DNA of 64,000 bases. Source: Tenrec ecaudatus. Its lineage: Eukaryota; Chordata; Mammalia; Afrosoricida; Tenrecidae. Below the pieces are notes generated by a model that saw only the letters and a program-made list of their open reading frames with translations, ran no database searches and was not told where the DNA came from. This document shows, in pieces, positions 22,531 through 33,074 of the stretch. The DNA is taken from contig NC_134534.1 in NCBI RefSeq assembly GCF_050624435.1, positions 65,433,501 to 65,497,500 of the forward strand, in the 5' to 3' direction. The first letter of the stretch is position 1, and the number at the start of each line of letters is the position of its first letter. The position numbers and the translations under genes were made by a program.

Positions 22531-22745
22531 TACAAGGAGGCTTCAAAAAGTTCATGGAAGAGAGCGATAAAAAGAGAATGGGGGTCATAGATTTGGGGTC
22601 CAGAAGGGTTGTCTGTGTGATGGCTCCATTCACCGTGCAATTTCCCTACTTGCTGTCTTTTCAACTTCTTCTAATAAAAAGAACCAAATGGGAAAAAAAG
22701 AGAGAGAGAATGGAAAATTTTCACAACCTTCTGAAGACCCCAGAT
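22531..22745. mobile_element. Mariner-like MITE, about 215 bp
   Basis: The left terminus TACAAGGAGGCTTCAAAAAG followed by TTCATGGAA is mirrored on the right by GGAAAATTTTCACAACCTTC and TGAAGACCCCAGATA. The terminal motif matches 4111 and 50822. The interior has no coding capacity. Confidence 0.65.
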
Positions 22746-22835
22746 ATATATTTAAACTGGATTTATAAATTAAGTATATTTTCTTTAAAGGTACTTCAAA
22801 TACACAGAAAGAACATCCTCAAATACTTAAACTCT

Positions 22836-23220
22836 TAGGTGCCGTGAAGTCAGTTCTGACTCAGCAATCCCGTGAGCAACAGAACAAAACACTGATCCAT
22901 CCTGCGCGTCCTTACAATTGTAAGACTTGAGCCCACGGTTGCAGCCACGGTGTCAGTCCATCTCCTCGATGGGCTTTCTCTGTTCCCCTGACCCTCCACT
23001 TTACCAAGCACGCTGCCCTCGGCCAGGCCTGGTGTCCTCTGATAACAAGTCCAAAGTACATGAGACACGGAGACTTGCCATCCTTACTTCTAAGGAGTAT
23101 TCTGCTTATCTTCTTCCAAGACAGATTTGCTTGTTCTTTTGGCAGCCCTCTGTATTTTCAAAGGTTCTTTGCCAGCACTATAATTCAAATGCATCGATTC
23201 TCCTGCTATTCTAAGAACTA
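22836..23220 (-). mobile_element. RTE LINE 3' end fragment, antisense
   Basis: TTAGGTGCCGTGAAGTCAGT, CGGTTGCAGCCACGGTGTCA, ACCCTCCACTTTACCAAGCA, GTCCAAAGTACATGAGACAC and CCAAGACAGATTTGCTTGTT follow the 3' region of the 18.8 kb copy in order. Confidence 0.8.
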
Positions 23221-23544
23221 GTCTAACAAGTATAATAAATCGATCTCATATAGTGCATCTCAAGTTCTCCCAAACATTCCAATATTGTTTACAAACCTAG
23301 TAAAACCGCAACTCTAAACAGTTTCCCAATTGAAGATTTTTAATTGGAATCATAAGGTTAATATATTTGAGTCTTTCTTGCCAAATCCTCTTCAACATCA
23401 CAGTCAAAATGCCAAATATATGCAGATTGCTACTAAAGCTAATAGAAAGTACTAATAATTAATTTGACATCTTCCTAAGGTCAAAAGCACTCACTAAGGG
23501 ACAATTAAATCGAACCAAACAACTGCACTTGCCGCATCCATGAG

Positions 23545-23845
23545 AAAGTGGGAAAATCAGAAAGGAGGACAAGCTAGGCTGTGCCTGAACTGTGGTGCTG
23601 GCAAAGAAGATTGGCAGAGAATGGAGAAACCTGCCTTATAAGAAGTACAGCCAGACTGTTCCCTAGAAGCAAGGATGATGAGACTTTGATTTGTTGATTT
23701 TAGACGAGTCATCAGGGAAGTCCGATCATTAGAAAAGGGCGCCATGTTTAATAAAGTCGAAGGATGGCTACAGAAAGACCCCTTCTGTGGATGGCACAAT
23801 CTAAATGTAGCAAGGAGCAGGACGGTAGCTCAGAACCAGTGCTGG
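23545..23845 (+). mobile_element. RTE LINE 3' fragment, sense
   Basis: AGTACAGCCAGACTGTTCCC, TAGAAGCAAGGATGATGAGAC-like sequence and GGATGGCACAATCTAAATGTAG-like sequence are the sense counterpart of the RTE 3' region, resembling 13.7-14.1 kb and 39.5-39.8 kb. Confidence 0.75.
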
Positions 23846-23937
23846 GTGCCCAGCTGTGCTACATTGTAATTGCTTCCCACCATCTCCCTTCCTGGCAATG
23901 GACATCATAACTTCTCACAAAGTATGGGCTTTGTTAA

Positions 23938-24530
23938 GGTCACATGCCATCAAGTTGGTTCCAACTCATAGTGCCCCCGTGTACAACAGAACAAAACACT
24001 GCCCAGCCGTGTGCCATCCTCACAACTGTTGTGTTTAAGTCCATCGCTGCAGCTCCTGGGCCAACACATCTCTCTGAGGCTCTGCCTCTTTTTGGCCGAC
24101 CTTTATAAGCACGATTCTTTCCCAGGCATTATTCTTTCCTGAAAACAGGACTGAAGTATCAGAAACAAAGTCTTGCTGTGTTTGCTTCTAAGGAGCATTC
24201 TGATTTATTTCCTCCAAGATAGACTGTGTTTTTTCTTCTTTCTGGAAGTCCACTACTTTCAGTAATCTTAATCAACCACAAAATTCAAATGTATTCCATG
24301 GTCTCCCTTATTCATTGTCAGACGTTCATGTGTACATCAGCTGGTTGCAAAGAGCAGGCATGACTTCGGTAAGGCACACTATGGTTCAGAGAGTGACATC
24401 TTTGGTCTGTCACACTTTAAAGAGGTCTTGGGCAGCTGATGTGCCCAGTGCAATGAGACATGATTGATTTCTTGACTGTTGCTTCCGTAAGTGTTGGTGG
24501 TGAGCCAAGTGGGTGGAGATCCATGGCGAC
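23938..24530 (-). mobile_element. RTE LINE fragment, antisense
   Basis: Starts CATGCCATCAAGTTGGTTCC and continues through TAAGGAGCATTCTGATTTAT and ACTTTAAAGAGGTCTTGGGC to TTTCTTGACTGTTGCTTCCG, colinear with the RTE 3' end and distal reverse transcriptase region. Confidence 0.75.
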
Positions 24531-24667
24531 TCCGATATTGTCTCTCTTTATTAGAAGCTTGCCTATTGGCCCCATGCTGAAGATTTTTCGAAAAACCCAG
24601 AACTCTCAGTGGAGTAAAGTCAGGCTGTTTTCTAGCACCAGGAAGTATAGAAGGGGCACCTTTGTTA

Positions 24668-24690
24668 GGGGGGGGGGCGGGGGGGGGCGT
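24668..24690 (+). repeat. G-rich run
   Basis: Nine G, one C and eight further G in near succession, with quadruplex-forming potential. Confidence 0.8.
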
Positions 24691-24948
24691 TGTTTCAAAG
24701 CTGTCCCTTGCCACAGGGGACCTTCCACTTTGTCCTTTAATTACTTCCTTTCATTACTCCCCAGAAGTTCTTAGAGGTGTGATGAAGCAGGGCTGAGGGG
24801 TCCGCCATTTGAACTCCCAGGTTGGCTTCCTACAAACCCCACGGGCAAGTCCACTCGGTCCTCCAGGGTCCTTAGGAGCTGGGATTGACATGATGACAAT
24901 GAGTTTGTATGTTTTTCTTTGTATGTGTTACACTCCATAAATAAAAGT

Positions 24949-24949
24949 G

Positions 24950-25019
<70 letters not shown>
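24949..25019. repeat. (GA)n microsatellite
   Basis: About 70 bp of GA repeats with one AAAG interruption near 24961. Long open frames of Arg-Glu or Ser-Leu dipeptides across it are artefacts of the repeat. Confidence 0.97.
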
Positions 25020-25024
<5 letters not shown>

Positions 25025-25029
25025 CAGCC

Positions 25030-25530
25030 TTGAAAACCCCTCTGCTTCCTTCCCCATCGGATCTAAACATTGGTCTGAGAGGTTACAAACAAAGACAAGT
25101 ACGAATGAGACGGACGTCAGTGCTTGGGTGGCAGGCACATGGGCTCGTTACAAATAAGCCAATGAGAAGTATTCTGCGCTCTGCTCCAAAGAGCCTTCCA
25201 CTGAGAACTCTGGAAGCCGGCAGTCCACCTTAGGGGGGAGGGAGAGAACACTGCCAACCCTGCTTAGTCCAGAAGCCTGCACACCGAGGTTTCCCTGTAC
25301 ACATACACAAGGGGCAGCACAGCTGTTCACCAAACTGCTTTCCAGGAGAGGAGGAGGAGGGAGGCTCCAGGAGGGAGCGACCTCAGGCATTTCATCACAC
25401 GCCTCAGAAAAGCTCGCAATGCATGTGTTTTGTGAGCTCAGCTGATGCACGGTCACCAAAACTGGGGAAAGTGAAATGCTGGGGAAGTGGGGGGGCTATT
25501 ATAATGATATTGCACTTGGGCAACATTTTG
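25030..25530. other. Unassigned intergenic sequence
   Basis: No gene or repeat family recognised; a G-run follows near 25489. Confidence 0.4.
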
Positions 25531-25534
25531 CATC

Positions 25535-25597
25535 ATTGTACCTGGGACTGCCGTGAGTCAGAGCCAACTTGATGGCACCTAAACACAACAACAACCA
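25535..25597 (+). repeat. AfroSINE 3' tail
   Basis: ACTGCCGTGAGTCAGAGCCA, ACTTGATGGCACCTAAACAC and AACAACAACC form the 3' end shared by the SINE and the RTE LINE. Confidence 0.75.
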
Positions 25598-25640
25598 GAA
25601 TATATGAGAAACCTTAAGGCTGGTTGTGAAATATCCCACC

Positions 25641-25835
25641 TGGCCTGGTGGTGTAGTGGTTTCACCTTGGGCTGCTAACTGCAAAGCAAGTAAGTACTCG
25701 ACTGCTAGATAAGTTTGTGCCGCAGAAGAAAGGCCAGGCAGCTTCTTCTGGAAGGTCATGGCCTTTAAAACCCTATAAAGCACAGGTCTCCTCTGCCACA
25801 CATATGGTCCCTCCAGAGTCAGACACCCGGCCAGA
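25641..25835 (+). repeat. AfroSINE, sense
   Basis: GGCCTGGTGGTGTAGTGGTT and CTTGGGCTGCTAACTGCAAA form the tRNA-derived head. The body runs to TGGTCCCTCCAGAGTCAGAC. The 3' end is interrupted by a roughly 50-bp sequence before an AAC-rich tail at 25893-25915. Confidence 0.85.
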
Positions 25836-25838
25836 CGC

Positions 25839-25879
25839 CCCCACTTGCATTTAGCTTCCTCAATCCAGGCCGGGCCCCA
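25839..25879 (+). repeat. 41-bp dispersed repeat, copy 1
   Basis: Identical over 41 bp (CCCCACTTGC at the start, CGGGCCCCA at the end) to 28506-28546. Here it lies between the SINE body and an AAC-rich tail. Confidence 0.8.
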
Positions 25880-25915
25880 CGGAGGGCCTGCTACAGCAAC
25901 AACAACAACAAACAA

Positions 25916-27080
25916 GGTTACTTGCGCCGACAACACAGTTCTCCATACACAAAGCATTCTTCTCCCCTTCTCAGACAAATCATTCCATAGTTATTTAGCC
26001 AGTGAAAATAAGCCAGAAGCACCCCAACTGAACAAGCTGCTTGTCGTGTGGCTTCCAGAGCTAAAACCTAGAGACACAAATGATATCCCTTCCCCAAAGC
26101 TGTGTCCCACAGAGGGGAGCCTGGCGGATTCCTCTCCGAAGATTGTCGAGTTTCCTAACTGCATCTGCAGCAGGTAAGGAGAAATGGCTCCCCCGTTTTC
26201 AGCTGGCGGGGGGATGTCTTCAGGGACTGGCTCCAGGCGGTGGTGGAACAGGAAGTCGGAGCAGCTGGAGGAACTGTGGTTAGTGAATCTCCGGGGAGGC
26301 TGAGGCTTTTGCTCCATCTAGTTCCTTCCCTGACAGCCGGATTCATTTCTTCACTTCCAGGCCAGGTTCTGCGTTTCCCAGCTCTCCGTCCCCCAGGGCC
26401 TCCGCGTCAGGAATGCTGAGGGCAGCAGAATGGGTTCCGAAGCCCATCGTGAGAAGAGCATCTTTGGTCTGCCTCCAGAGATGTTGCAAAGACCCTCTGT
26501 GTCCTGTGGTACATTCCCGAAAAGCTGACAATGGCATGCATTTGCCAAAGTCAGAGATAGAGAGGAAAATGCAGCAGCCTCTGGAAAATTGAGACTTCTA
26601 TTTATTTATTTTCTTCTGAAAAGGATAAGCTTTCTATTGTCACTTTGAGCCAGAATAACATGGTGTTTATAGGGGCCAGATTACAGTTCTCTCCCCTCAG
26701 GTCTGTTTCAGACCTTGTCCCCCTCAGAACACTGTTAACTTTTATTTAACTCTGAGCTTTCCAGACACGCCAGATATTTGGGGAGCTGGGAAGACTCTCC
26801 CGAGGCGCATTCTGACAGCAGCCGTATCTGTGAGGCACCTTGCAAACATTTCTGGTCTTGAGTCACCTTTTGCCTGCAGGTAAGGTTGCTTGAAGCAAAG
26901 GGCTGAAAGGCAGGTCAACAGAAAATTCCTCTGTCCTCACAGCTACTTCAGAAGCAACAGAGAGTGTGTTTGTGCCTGTGTGGGTAGGGGTGAGGGTGGG
27001 GGTATCCTTGGGTGTAAAGAAAACTTGAAGTCCCTTTCTTGGGGAAGGCAGATGCGAAGACCTTATTTCCCTGTCCTTAG
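25916..27080. other. Unassigned intergenic sequence
   Basis: Short frames only; no recognisable domain. No clear repeat seen. Confidence 0.45.
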
Positions 27081-27280
27081 GTGGTGTCACAGGTAACACA
27101 CTCAGCTGTTAACTGAAAGGTTGAACATTCCAATCCACCCAGCAAAAGAGCTTCGGAAGACAAGCCTGGCAATCTACTTCTGAAAGATCAGCCGATGAGA
27201 ACCCCGTGGAGCATAATTCTGCTCGGACACCCATGAGTCGACCATGGGGTAGAGTTGACTCAATGGCCACTGGTTTGACT
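27081..27280 (+). repeat. AfroSINE, sense
   Basis: GGTGGTGTCACAGGTAACAC and CAGCTGTTAACTGAAAGGTT form the head; AAGACAAGCCTGGCAATCTA, TCAGCCGATGAGAACCCCGT and ACACCCATGAGTCGACCATG form the body. It belongs to the subtype with the CTGGCAATCTACTTCTGAAA segment. Confidence 0.85.
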
Positions 27281-27319
27281 TCACAGGTCAGCTGACTGCC
27301 AGGTGAGCTTTGACGAGCA

Positions 27320-27440
27320 CACAGTGCTGCTCAGGCTCACATTTAGTGAGCATCTACCGGGTGCCACGTTCTGGTGTGAGGCACTGGGATTACCGAGAGG
27401 AACCAACAGGGCCCTTGCCCTCAGATGTACGAAGAACCAA
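27320..27440 (+). repeat. L2/MIR-class fragment
   Basis: TTAGTGAGCATCTACCGGGT, GAGGCACTGGGATTACCGAG and GGGCCCTTGCCCTCAGATGT follow the conserved 3' region of ancient L2-type repeats. Confidence 0.6.
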
Positions 27441-27600
27441 CTGCAGCACAGTGATTAGACAGAGACAGAGACTCAGATCTGTGCCGCCACCACCCCCACC
27501 GTCTCACCATTACGGTCAGAGGCTACCCTATGAGCTTGCAGGGCAAACACAGATAAATAACAGCAATTTCATAGGATTCAATGTAATGCTGTCTCTAGAA

Positions 27601-27903
27601 CAGCTGTTCTCACCTTATGGGCCATGATCCCTTTGGGGGTCTAACGACCCTTTCACAGGGGTCGCCTAAGACCATCAGAAAACACATAAATATTTCGCAG
27701 TATATAATGACATGTTTTATGATTAATCACTATGCTTTAATTATGCCTAATTATGTTCAATTTGTAACCATGAAAATACATCCTGCATATCAGATATTTA
27801 CATTATTAATCATAACAGTAGCAATAATTTTATGGTTGGGGGTCACCACAACATGTGGAACTGTCTCAAAGGGTTGCGGCATTAGGAAGGTTGAGAACCA
27901 CTG
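27601..27903 (+). mobile_element. SPIN (Space Invader) hAT element, non-autonomous
   Basis: A 303-bp element beginning CAGCTGTTCTCACCTTATGG and ending GGTTGAGAACCACTG, the inverted ends of SPIN. Inside are the characteristic CTAACGACCCTTTCACAGGG, GTCGCCTAAGACCATCAGAA and, at the other end, GTTGGGGGTCACCACAACAT. It has no coding capacity, like SPIN_NA deletion derivatives. The flanks CTCTAGAA (27593-27600) and TGCTAGAA (27904-27911) agree at 6 of 8 positions, consistent with an aged 8-bp hAT target-site duplication. Confidence 0.92.
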
Positions 27904-27937
27904 TGCTAGAACATTCAGTGGGTAGGAGGCAAAGTCC

Positions 27938-28118
27938 AGCTGGTGAGGTGGTTATGTGTTGAGCAGCTAACCACAAGGCAGTTCGAAAGCACCAGGCACC
28001 GGGCTTTCTATTCCCGTAAAAGAGTTACGGTCGTGGAAACCCACAGGGGTAGTTCTACCCTGTCCTAAAGGCTCGTGATGAGTCAGAAACAACTGATCGC
28101 AGTGAGTTTGGTTTTGCT
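27938..28118 (+). repeat. AfroSINE, sense
   Basis: CTGGTGAGGTGGTTATGTGT, GAAACCCACAGGGGTAGTTC, TACCCTGTCCTAAAGGCTCG and TGATGAGTCAGAAACAACTG follow the SINE end to end. Confidence 0.85.
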
Positions 28119-28157
28119 TGGTGGCACAGTATCGTGTGTTGTGTGTGTGTATCCTTT

Positions 28158-28356
28158 CAGAGCCAAACCACAGTCAGTGCAGACTCATAGCGGCCCCACA
28201 TTGTGTGTGTGTGTGTGTGGGGAGGTGTCCGAGATGATAACTGTTGACAGTGTAGAAAGGCCAGTCTGTCCCCCATGGAGCTGCTGGTGGTTTCAAACGG
28301 CCAACCATGAAAGTCGCAGTGGACTGTGTAAGGCCTCCACCACCAGGACTCCCTAG
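28158..28356 (-). repeat. AfroSINE, antisense, with internal (GT)n
   Basis: AGTGCAGACTCATAGCGGCC, TGGAGCTGCTGGTGGTTTCA and GGCCTCCACCACCAGGACTC give the reverse complement SINE. A GT microsatellite at 28201-28219 interrupts it where the GGACAG... segment is expected. Confidence 0.8.
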
Positions 28357-28505
28357 CTGGTCTTCTATTTCCCATGGGACATCTGAAATAAGTCCTGCTC
28401 TTATTCCTGCTTTACTTTGGGGCCGTCCGGGTCAGAGCAGGTTGGGAGTTCAGGCTGCCAGGAGGCCTTGCAGCTGGGTTAACCGGGTTGGCACCAGTCC
28501 GGCAA

Positions 28506-28546
28506 CCCCACTTGCATTTAGCTTCCTCAATCCAGGCCGGGCCCCA
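28506..28546 (+). repeat. 41-bp dispersed repeat, copy 2
   Basis: Identical to 25839-25879 and in the same orientation. The similarity extends imperfectly to both sides (about 64 bp in total). Confidence 0.8.
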
Positions 28547-28562
28547 TGGAGTGCCTGTGCTG

Positions 28563-30939
28563 GCAGGGTGAGTCTCCTGCGCAGGGGGAGGCTGCGCTGG
28601 GAAGCAGGGGCAGGGGGAGGGCAGGCTAGCCCCTCCACTCTGTAGAAGGGAGTCTTGCGAGTGGCGGCCAGGTGGACCACCCAGAATGTGCGGCAAGGCA
28701 AGGGGGCATTCTTCCTAGGTGTGTTGCACACGTCTCTCCTCTCACAGCATGGTTTAAATCACCTTGACAGGAGAGCCTCAACCTTAGACTCCGGGATGAA
28801 GATGCTTTGTTTTTCTTGCTAATCCGTTCTCTCTCTCCTGGCTGACGCTGAGAGAGCTTTCCACCATTGCTGCTGAAAAGCCCGTTGGGAGCTGCTGGAA
28901 GACACGGTGTCAGTTCTGTACAGGAAGGGAGCGGGCTCGATGAGACACGATTGCGCAGAAAGCAGGACTCTGGATGCCCTGCCACCCAGGCCCAGGCCAT
29001 CAGGGTAGAGTGATGTCACTTGCCCTCAGTCAGCTAGTGCTGGACAGCAGAAAGGCAACCGAGTGGCTGGAGCAGACAAATGCATCTTCTCACCGTAGAG
29101 GAGACTGAATTCAGGGTGCTGGCTAGCTCTGGGGGGAGGCTTGGTCTCTGTCAGCCCTGGAGGAAGGTCCTTGTGGCTTTCGAGCTTCTGCCCTTCGGTA
29201 ATCCATCTTCAAGGCTCTCTTGGCATCTCTGCCCCAGCTCTGCTTCTAGCTTGCTTGTCTAATTTATATCTCAAAGAGTTTGGTATAAGGCACACCTTAC
29301 ACTAATCCTGCCTCATGACCTTAACCTAGAAAACCCATCCCTACCTAGGGTTATAACCACAGATATAGGGGTTCGGATTTCTCTTGGGGGGTATGGGGAA
29401 CATGATTTAATACATAAGAGGGGGCAGTTGTGAAAATGTGGGAGCGCTTTGAAACAGCACGTGTGAGTCTGGAAATGGAAGGCCCAGAGAGAAGTGGAAG
29501 GAATAATTCCTGGCCTTAGCCACCTGAAGGATCCTCCACCTTGCCATTTATTAGGAGGGCAGGGAAGGGCCGTGGGCAGGAATCTGACCCTGAGGACCTG
29601 CGTCTGAGCCGGCTGTTCTTGGCAGCGGAGAATTCAGCAGATAGGAGCCCGTCTGGTCATGCAGGCTGCTAGAAGCTGGGCCTGTCCCATCTTTTTTGGC
29701 GCATATAAGAAGGGTTCATCTGAAACAACCTGTATCCATTTGGTGATAGTTGAAATGAATCTTGTAACCCCTCACCCCCCGCCCCAGTGTTCTCATGAAA
29801 CATTGCCTGCGCATTTAAGCAAGTTGCCAAAGAACAAAAATGCCAAAGAACACCGTTTCCAGGTTTCACTTATGAAAAAGATTTCCTTCGGTCGCTGTAA
29901 CAATGGATTCAGTGACTAGAAACCGAGAGCACAGTGTGAGAGGCCATGTGCTATCTGTTAGCACCGTCCTTCACCTCTTGGGTCTCTGCCCTCGTCTGGC
30001 CACACAGGCTCTTTCCTGGGCCAGGCTGAGGTTTCTTCTATGTGACTCAGCTTGGGGATTAGGTCCAGGCAGAGGAGATAATTGTTTCGAGTCTGGTTTC
30101 TCCTCGGGATGAGGAAGTTCTAACTTTGCTCTAACGTCACCGTTGATGATTTCTCCTTCGGCTGCCCCCTCACGCTCTCATGGCTTAATCCTTGGGATTC
30201 TTCTCATGCCCAGCTTCTATGCAGAGGGTTCAGGAATAGCACCGCCTCTTTCCTGGGCACCAGAGCTACCCGTCCACCTGCCTGCCGGGTGTGGTCACCT
30301 GGCATTTCAAGTGCAGCATCTCTGAAATCAGTCACTGTTTATTCTGCTCCCACCGGTTTATCTTGGCGTTTGCATCGTTAGCCTTTCAAGCTTAAAGGTC
30401 TAAGCCCCCCCTCCCCCCAAAAAAAGGCCCAAGCCCCTGTTCAAACTGGTTGAGCCCGGCAGGTTCCCCTGCCCCTGTCGCCCTGTCCATTCTTCAGGCT
30501 CTGGCTCTCTTGCTGGTTCTGATGGCCTCTAATCTGGACCACTGCAAGCGGCTCCCTCCTACGGGGCCTCCACTTCCTGGAAAGCCTTGATAGCGGGCTG
30601 ATGGATTGTTAACTCGCAACTTGGCTCACACCTTTCTAGAGCATCCCTCTCCTCAATCAAAAGGGCACTCGTTTTTCATCCTGAGTAAAAGCGCTCTCAA
30701 GTTGGGGCCTTTTTAGGGAAGTCTCTCATGGTGTTGTTTTGGCCATGAGCATAATCTTACTTTTTTCATCCCCGATAACCCAGTCACTAGAATTAACCTC
30801 TCGTTTCTACCTCGGCATCGGAGACTTAGCAACTCCTATGGGCTCCCCTTCCCTTCCAAAGCTTCTGTTTGGGTATGTGGCCATAAAGGTACTTGTGAGT
30901 TGATTACAAGCTTTGTGAGCCCTATTGGCGTAGTTATGA
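28563..30939. other. Unassigned intergenic sequence
   Basis: No gene structure or repeat family recognised. Open frames up to 124 codons lack protein features. Confidence 0.45.
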
Positions 30940-31135
30940 GGTGCCCTGGTGGTATACTGGTGGCACACTGGGCTGGGAGCCTCCAGGTCATCAGTTCAAA
31001 GCCAGTAGTAGCTCCTTGGGAGAAGCACTAGACTTTCTATTACTGTGAAGTCAGTCTCGGAAACCCACAGGAGCGGTTCTACTTTGTCCTGTAGGACTGC
31101 TGAGTTGGCAGCAACTCAATGGCAGTTAGGTTTTT
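30940..31135 (+). repeat. AfroSINE, sense
   Basis: GGTGCCCTGGTGGTATACTG, AGGTCATCAGTTCAAAGCCA, GAAACCCACAGGAGCGGTTC and CAGCAACTCAATGGCAGTTA span the SINE from head to tail. Confidence 0.85.
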
Positions 31136-32649
31136 TTCTTTTTTTGCAGTTACACGAAGAGGTGGGGGGCAGCTCACTACAGGTCAGCAGTTGGAACCCC
31201 TGGAGCCAGAATCAACTCAAATCAAGAGCAGTGGGAAGGGCATGTCTCTGGTACAGATCCCTGAGCCTAGTGGCACCCAGGGCACTTGATGAACTACATA
31301 TATGGTTCCTGGCTCGGTCCCAGCAACTCTGTTCCAGTACAACCTTGCTTTCTCAGCTTCTTTAATCAGACACAGGCAATACATTTGGTAATTACTACCC
31401 TCCCGCCCCCAGCCCCCACTGCTTCAGAGTGTGTTGGTGGCAAAACCCATTTTCAAGATTGAGGTCAAAGTCAATTTAGACCTATTTCTGTCAGTCGGGA
31501 AAGAAAACTCTGAAAAGATCTGGCTTGGTTTTCTCTTGTAACGTGGGGAAATCTGAAAGCAAAGGAAATAGGATACACACATGTGCACATGCACTCAGCC
31601 TGGCTGTGGGCTCCGTCCCGTCACGCTCCGCTCCGCTCCTCTCCTGTGACAGGACAATAGCCCTGCCAGACCACAGGGGAGAACAATTGTTGGAATTTAT
31701 CGTTGCCTGAGTTCAAAACTCTTTTGATCCCTGAGTCCCACTCCATATGATTACCATGAACCTGGATGAAAGGATGGGGGGATGGGTGTCACTGTACCAA
31801 GCTGGGGAGTGGGGGGAGGGCACCCAGTGTGGGGGGGGTGCAGACATGGTACTCCACAGGGGGTCAGCCTTGAGCCTAGTGGCCCTTAACATTGGCATGA
31901 ATGGGCTAAGGAGAGAAATGGCAAGGTAAAGGTGGGGTGGTGTAAAAAGGACCTTGGAAATTCGGTAAATGATTAATACAGTATGCAGGCGAGCCTGGAT
32001 GAGCTCCAGTTTGTAGAGTAAAAGAAATAGATGATAATGTAGCATCATCCTAAGACTATGCGCTTGAGATGAAGTACAGTGTTCAGGGCCCCGTAGCCCT
32101 AACCCTGCATTCACTGTACCCTCTTCCATACTTCTTGGCTAAAGGCAGGGTTGGGAATTTGGACAACATTCAGGAGAGAACACAGAATTAATTAAAATGG
32201 ACGAGTATGTGGGAATGAAAGAGTCTACCCCAAACAGTGAAGTGAATTAGGTTTATTAAACGTAGATGTGGACAACCTCATAAGGGTAATAACAAACGCA
32301 ATGGATTTAAATGCCAACACGAGAATAAAACGAATGTAAAGATGTCTTTAAAGTGGATCAATGAGAGCAGCTTGTTGGCTGCAGGTTAACTGAAAGGCAG
32401 AAAGGGAGCCTCTGAAAACACGTGTGCCCACTCCACGGGGTTAGGAGACTGCTTCACAGTATGTAAATACTCAATTGAACAGTAAGAGGCAGCTAAGGCC
32501 TCCATCGCTATTTTAGCCACAGGGGCGGGGATTGCTCATCAAGGGAAATGCAAACATAAGACTAGCTGTTCCTTAAGACTAGCACTGTGAACATTAACCG
32601 CACGTCTGTTCCAGGGCGGCACAAATACGTACTGCATGCGAGTGGTGGC
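31136..32649. other. Unassigned intergenic sequence
   Basis: A 138-codon minus-strand frame (32129-31713) has a hydrophobic middle but no recognised domain, no gene context and low-complexity flanks. Treated as non-coding. Confidence 0.4.
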
Positions 32650-32805
32650 TCACCTCAAGCCTACCCAGAGGCACCACAGAATAAAGGTCTGGCAATCTCT
32701 CAAGAATCAGCGCTTAAAAACCTGTGGAAACCCTTCTCTGACATACCTGGGACTAGACACTGGAAATGCTTTGACTTGACGGCGACGGCATTAGCAGTGA
32801 GCCAG
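32650..32805 (+). repeat. AfroSINE fragment, sense
   Basis: CTACCCAGAGGCACCACAGA, AAGGTCTGGCAATCTCTCAA and TGACTTGACGGCGACGGCAT follow the body and 3' end of the CTGGCAATCT subtype; the head is missing. Confidence 0.65.
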
Positions 32806-33074
32806 AGCTCGTCCATGTGGATGCAGTGCCGAGATCGAATCTGCGGTGCAGCCGCGAAGGTAACAGCTCATTCTTTTCCACTTTGCATCTAATCTGAGTA
32901 GATGGGAACACTGGGAATCTGGGTGAATGGCACCTGAGGTTGGAGAGCTTATACCCAAAGCCTCCCCAATTCAAATGATTTTCTTTAAGGAAGGGGACAG
33001 GACAGGACAGGCAAAAGCAAATCTCACGATTCTCCTTATAACATGGCTGACAATAACCACACAGGCAGCTGTAT

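Noticed and set aside
24919-25138. Open frames of Arg-Glu and Ser-Leu repeats
   Set aside because: They are translations of the (GA)n microsatellite.
31713-32129. 138-codon minus-strand frame with hydrophobic centre
   Set aside because: No recognised family, no splice or promoter context, and a composition like the surrounding non-coding sequence.
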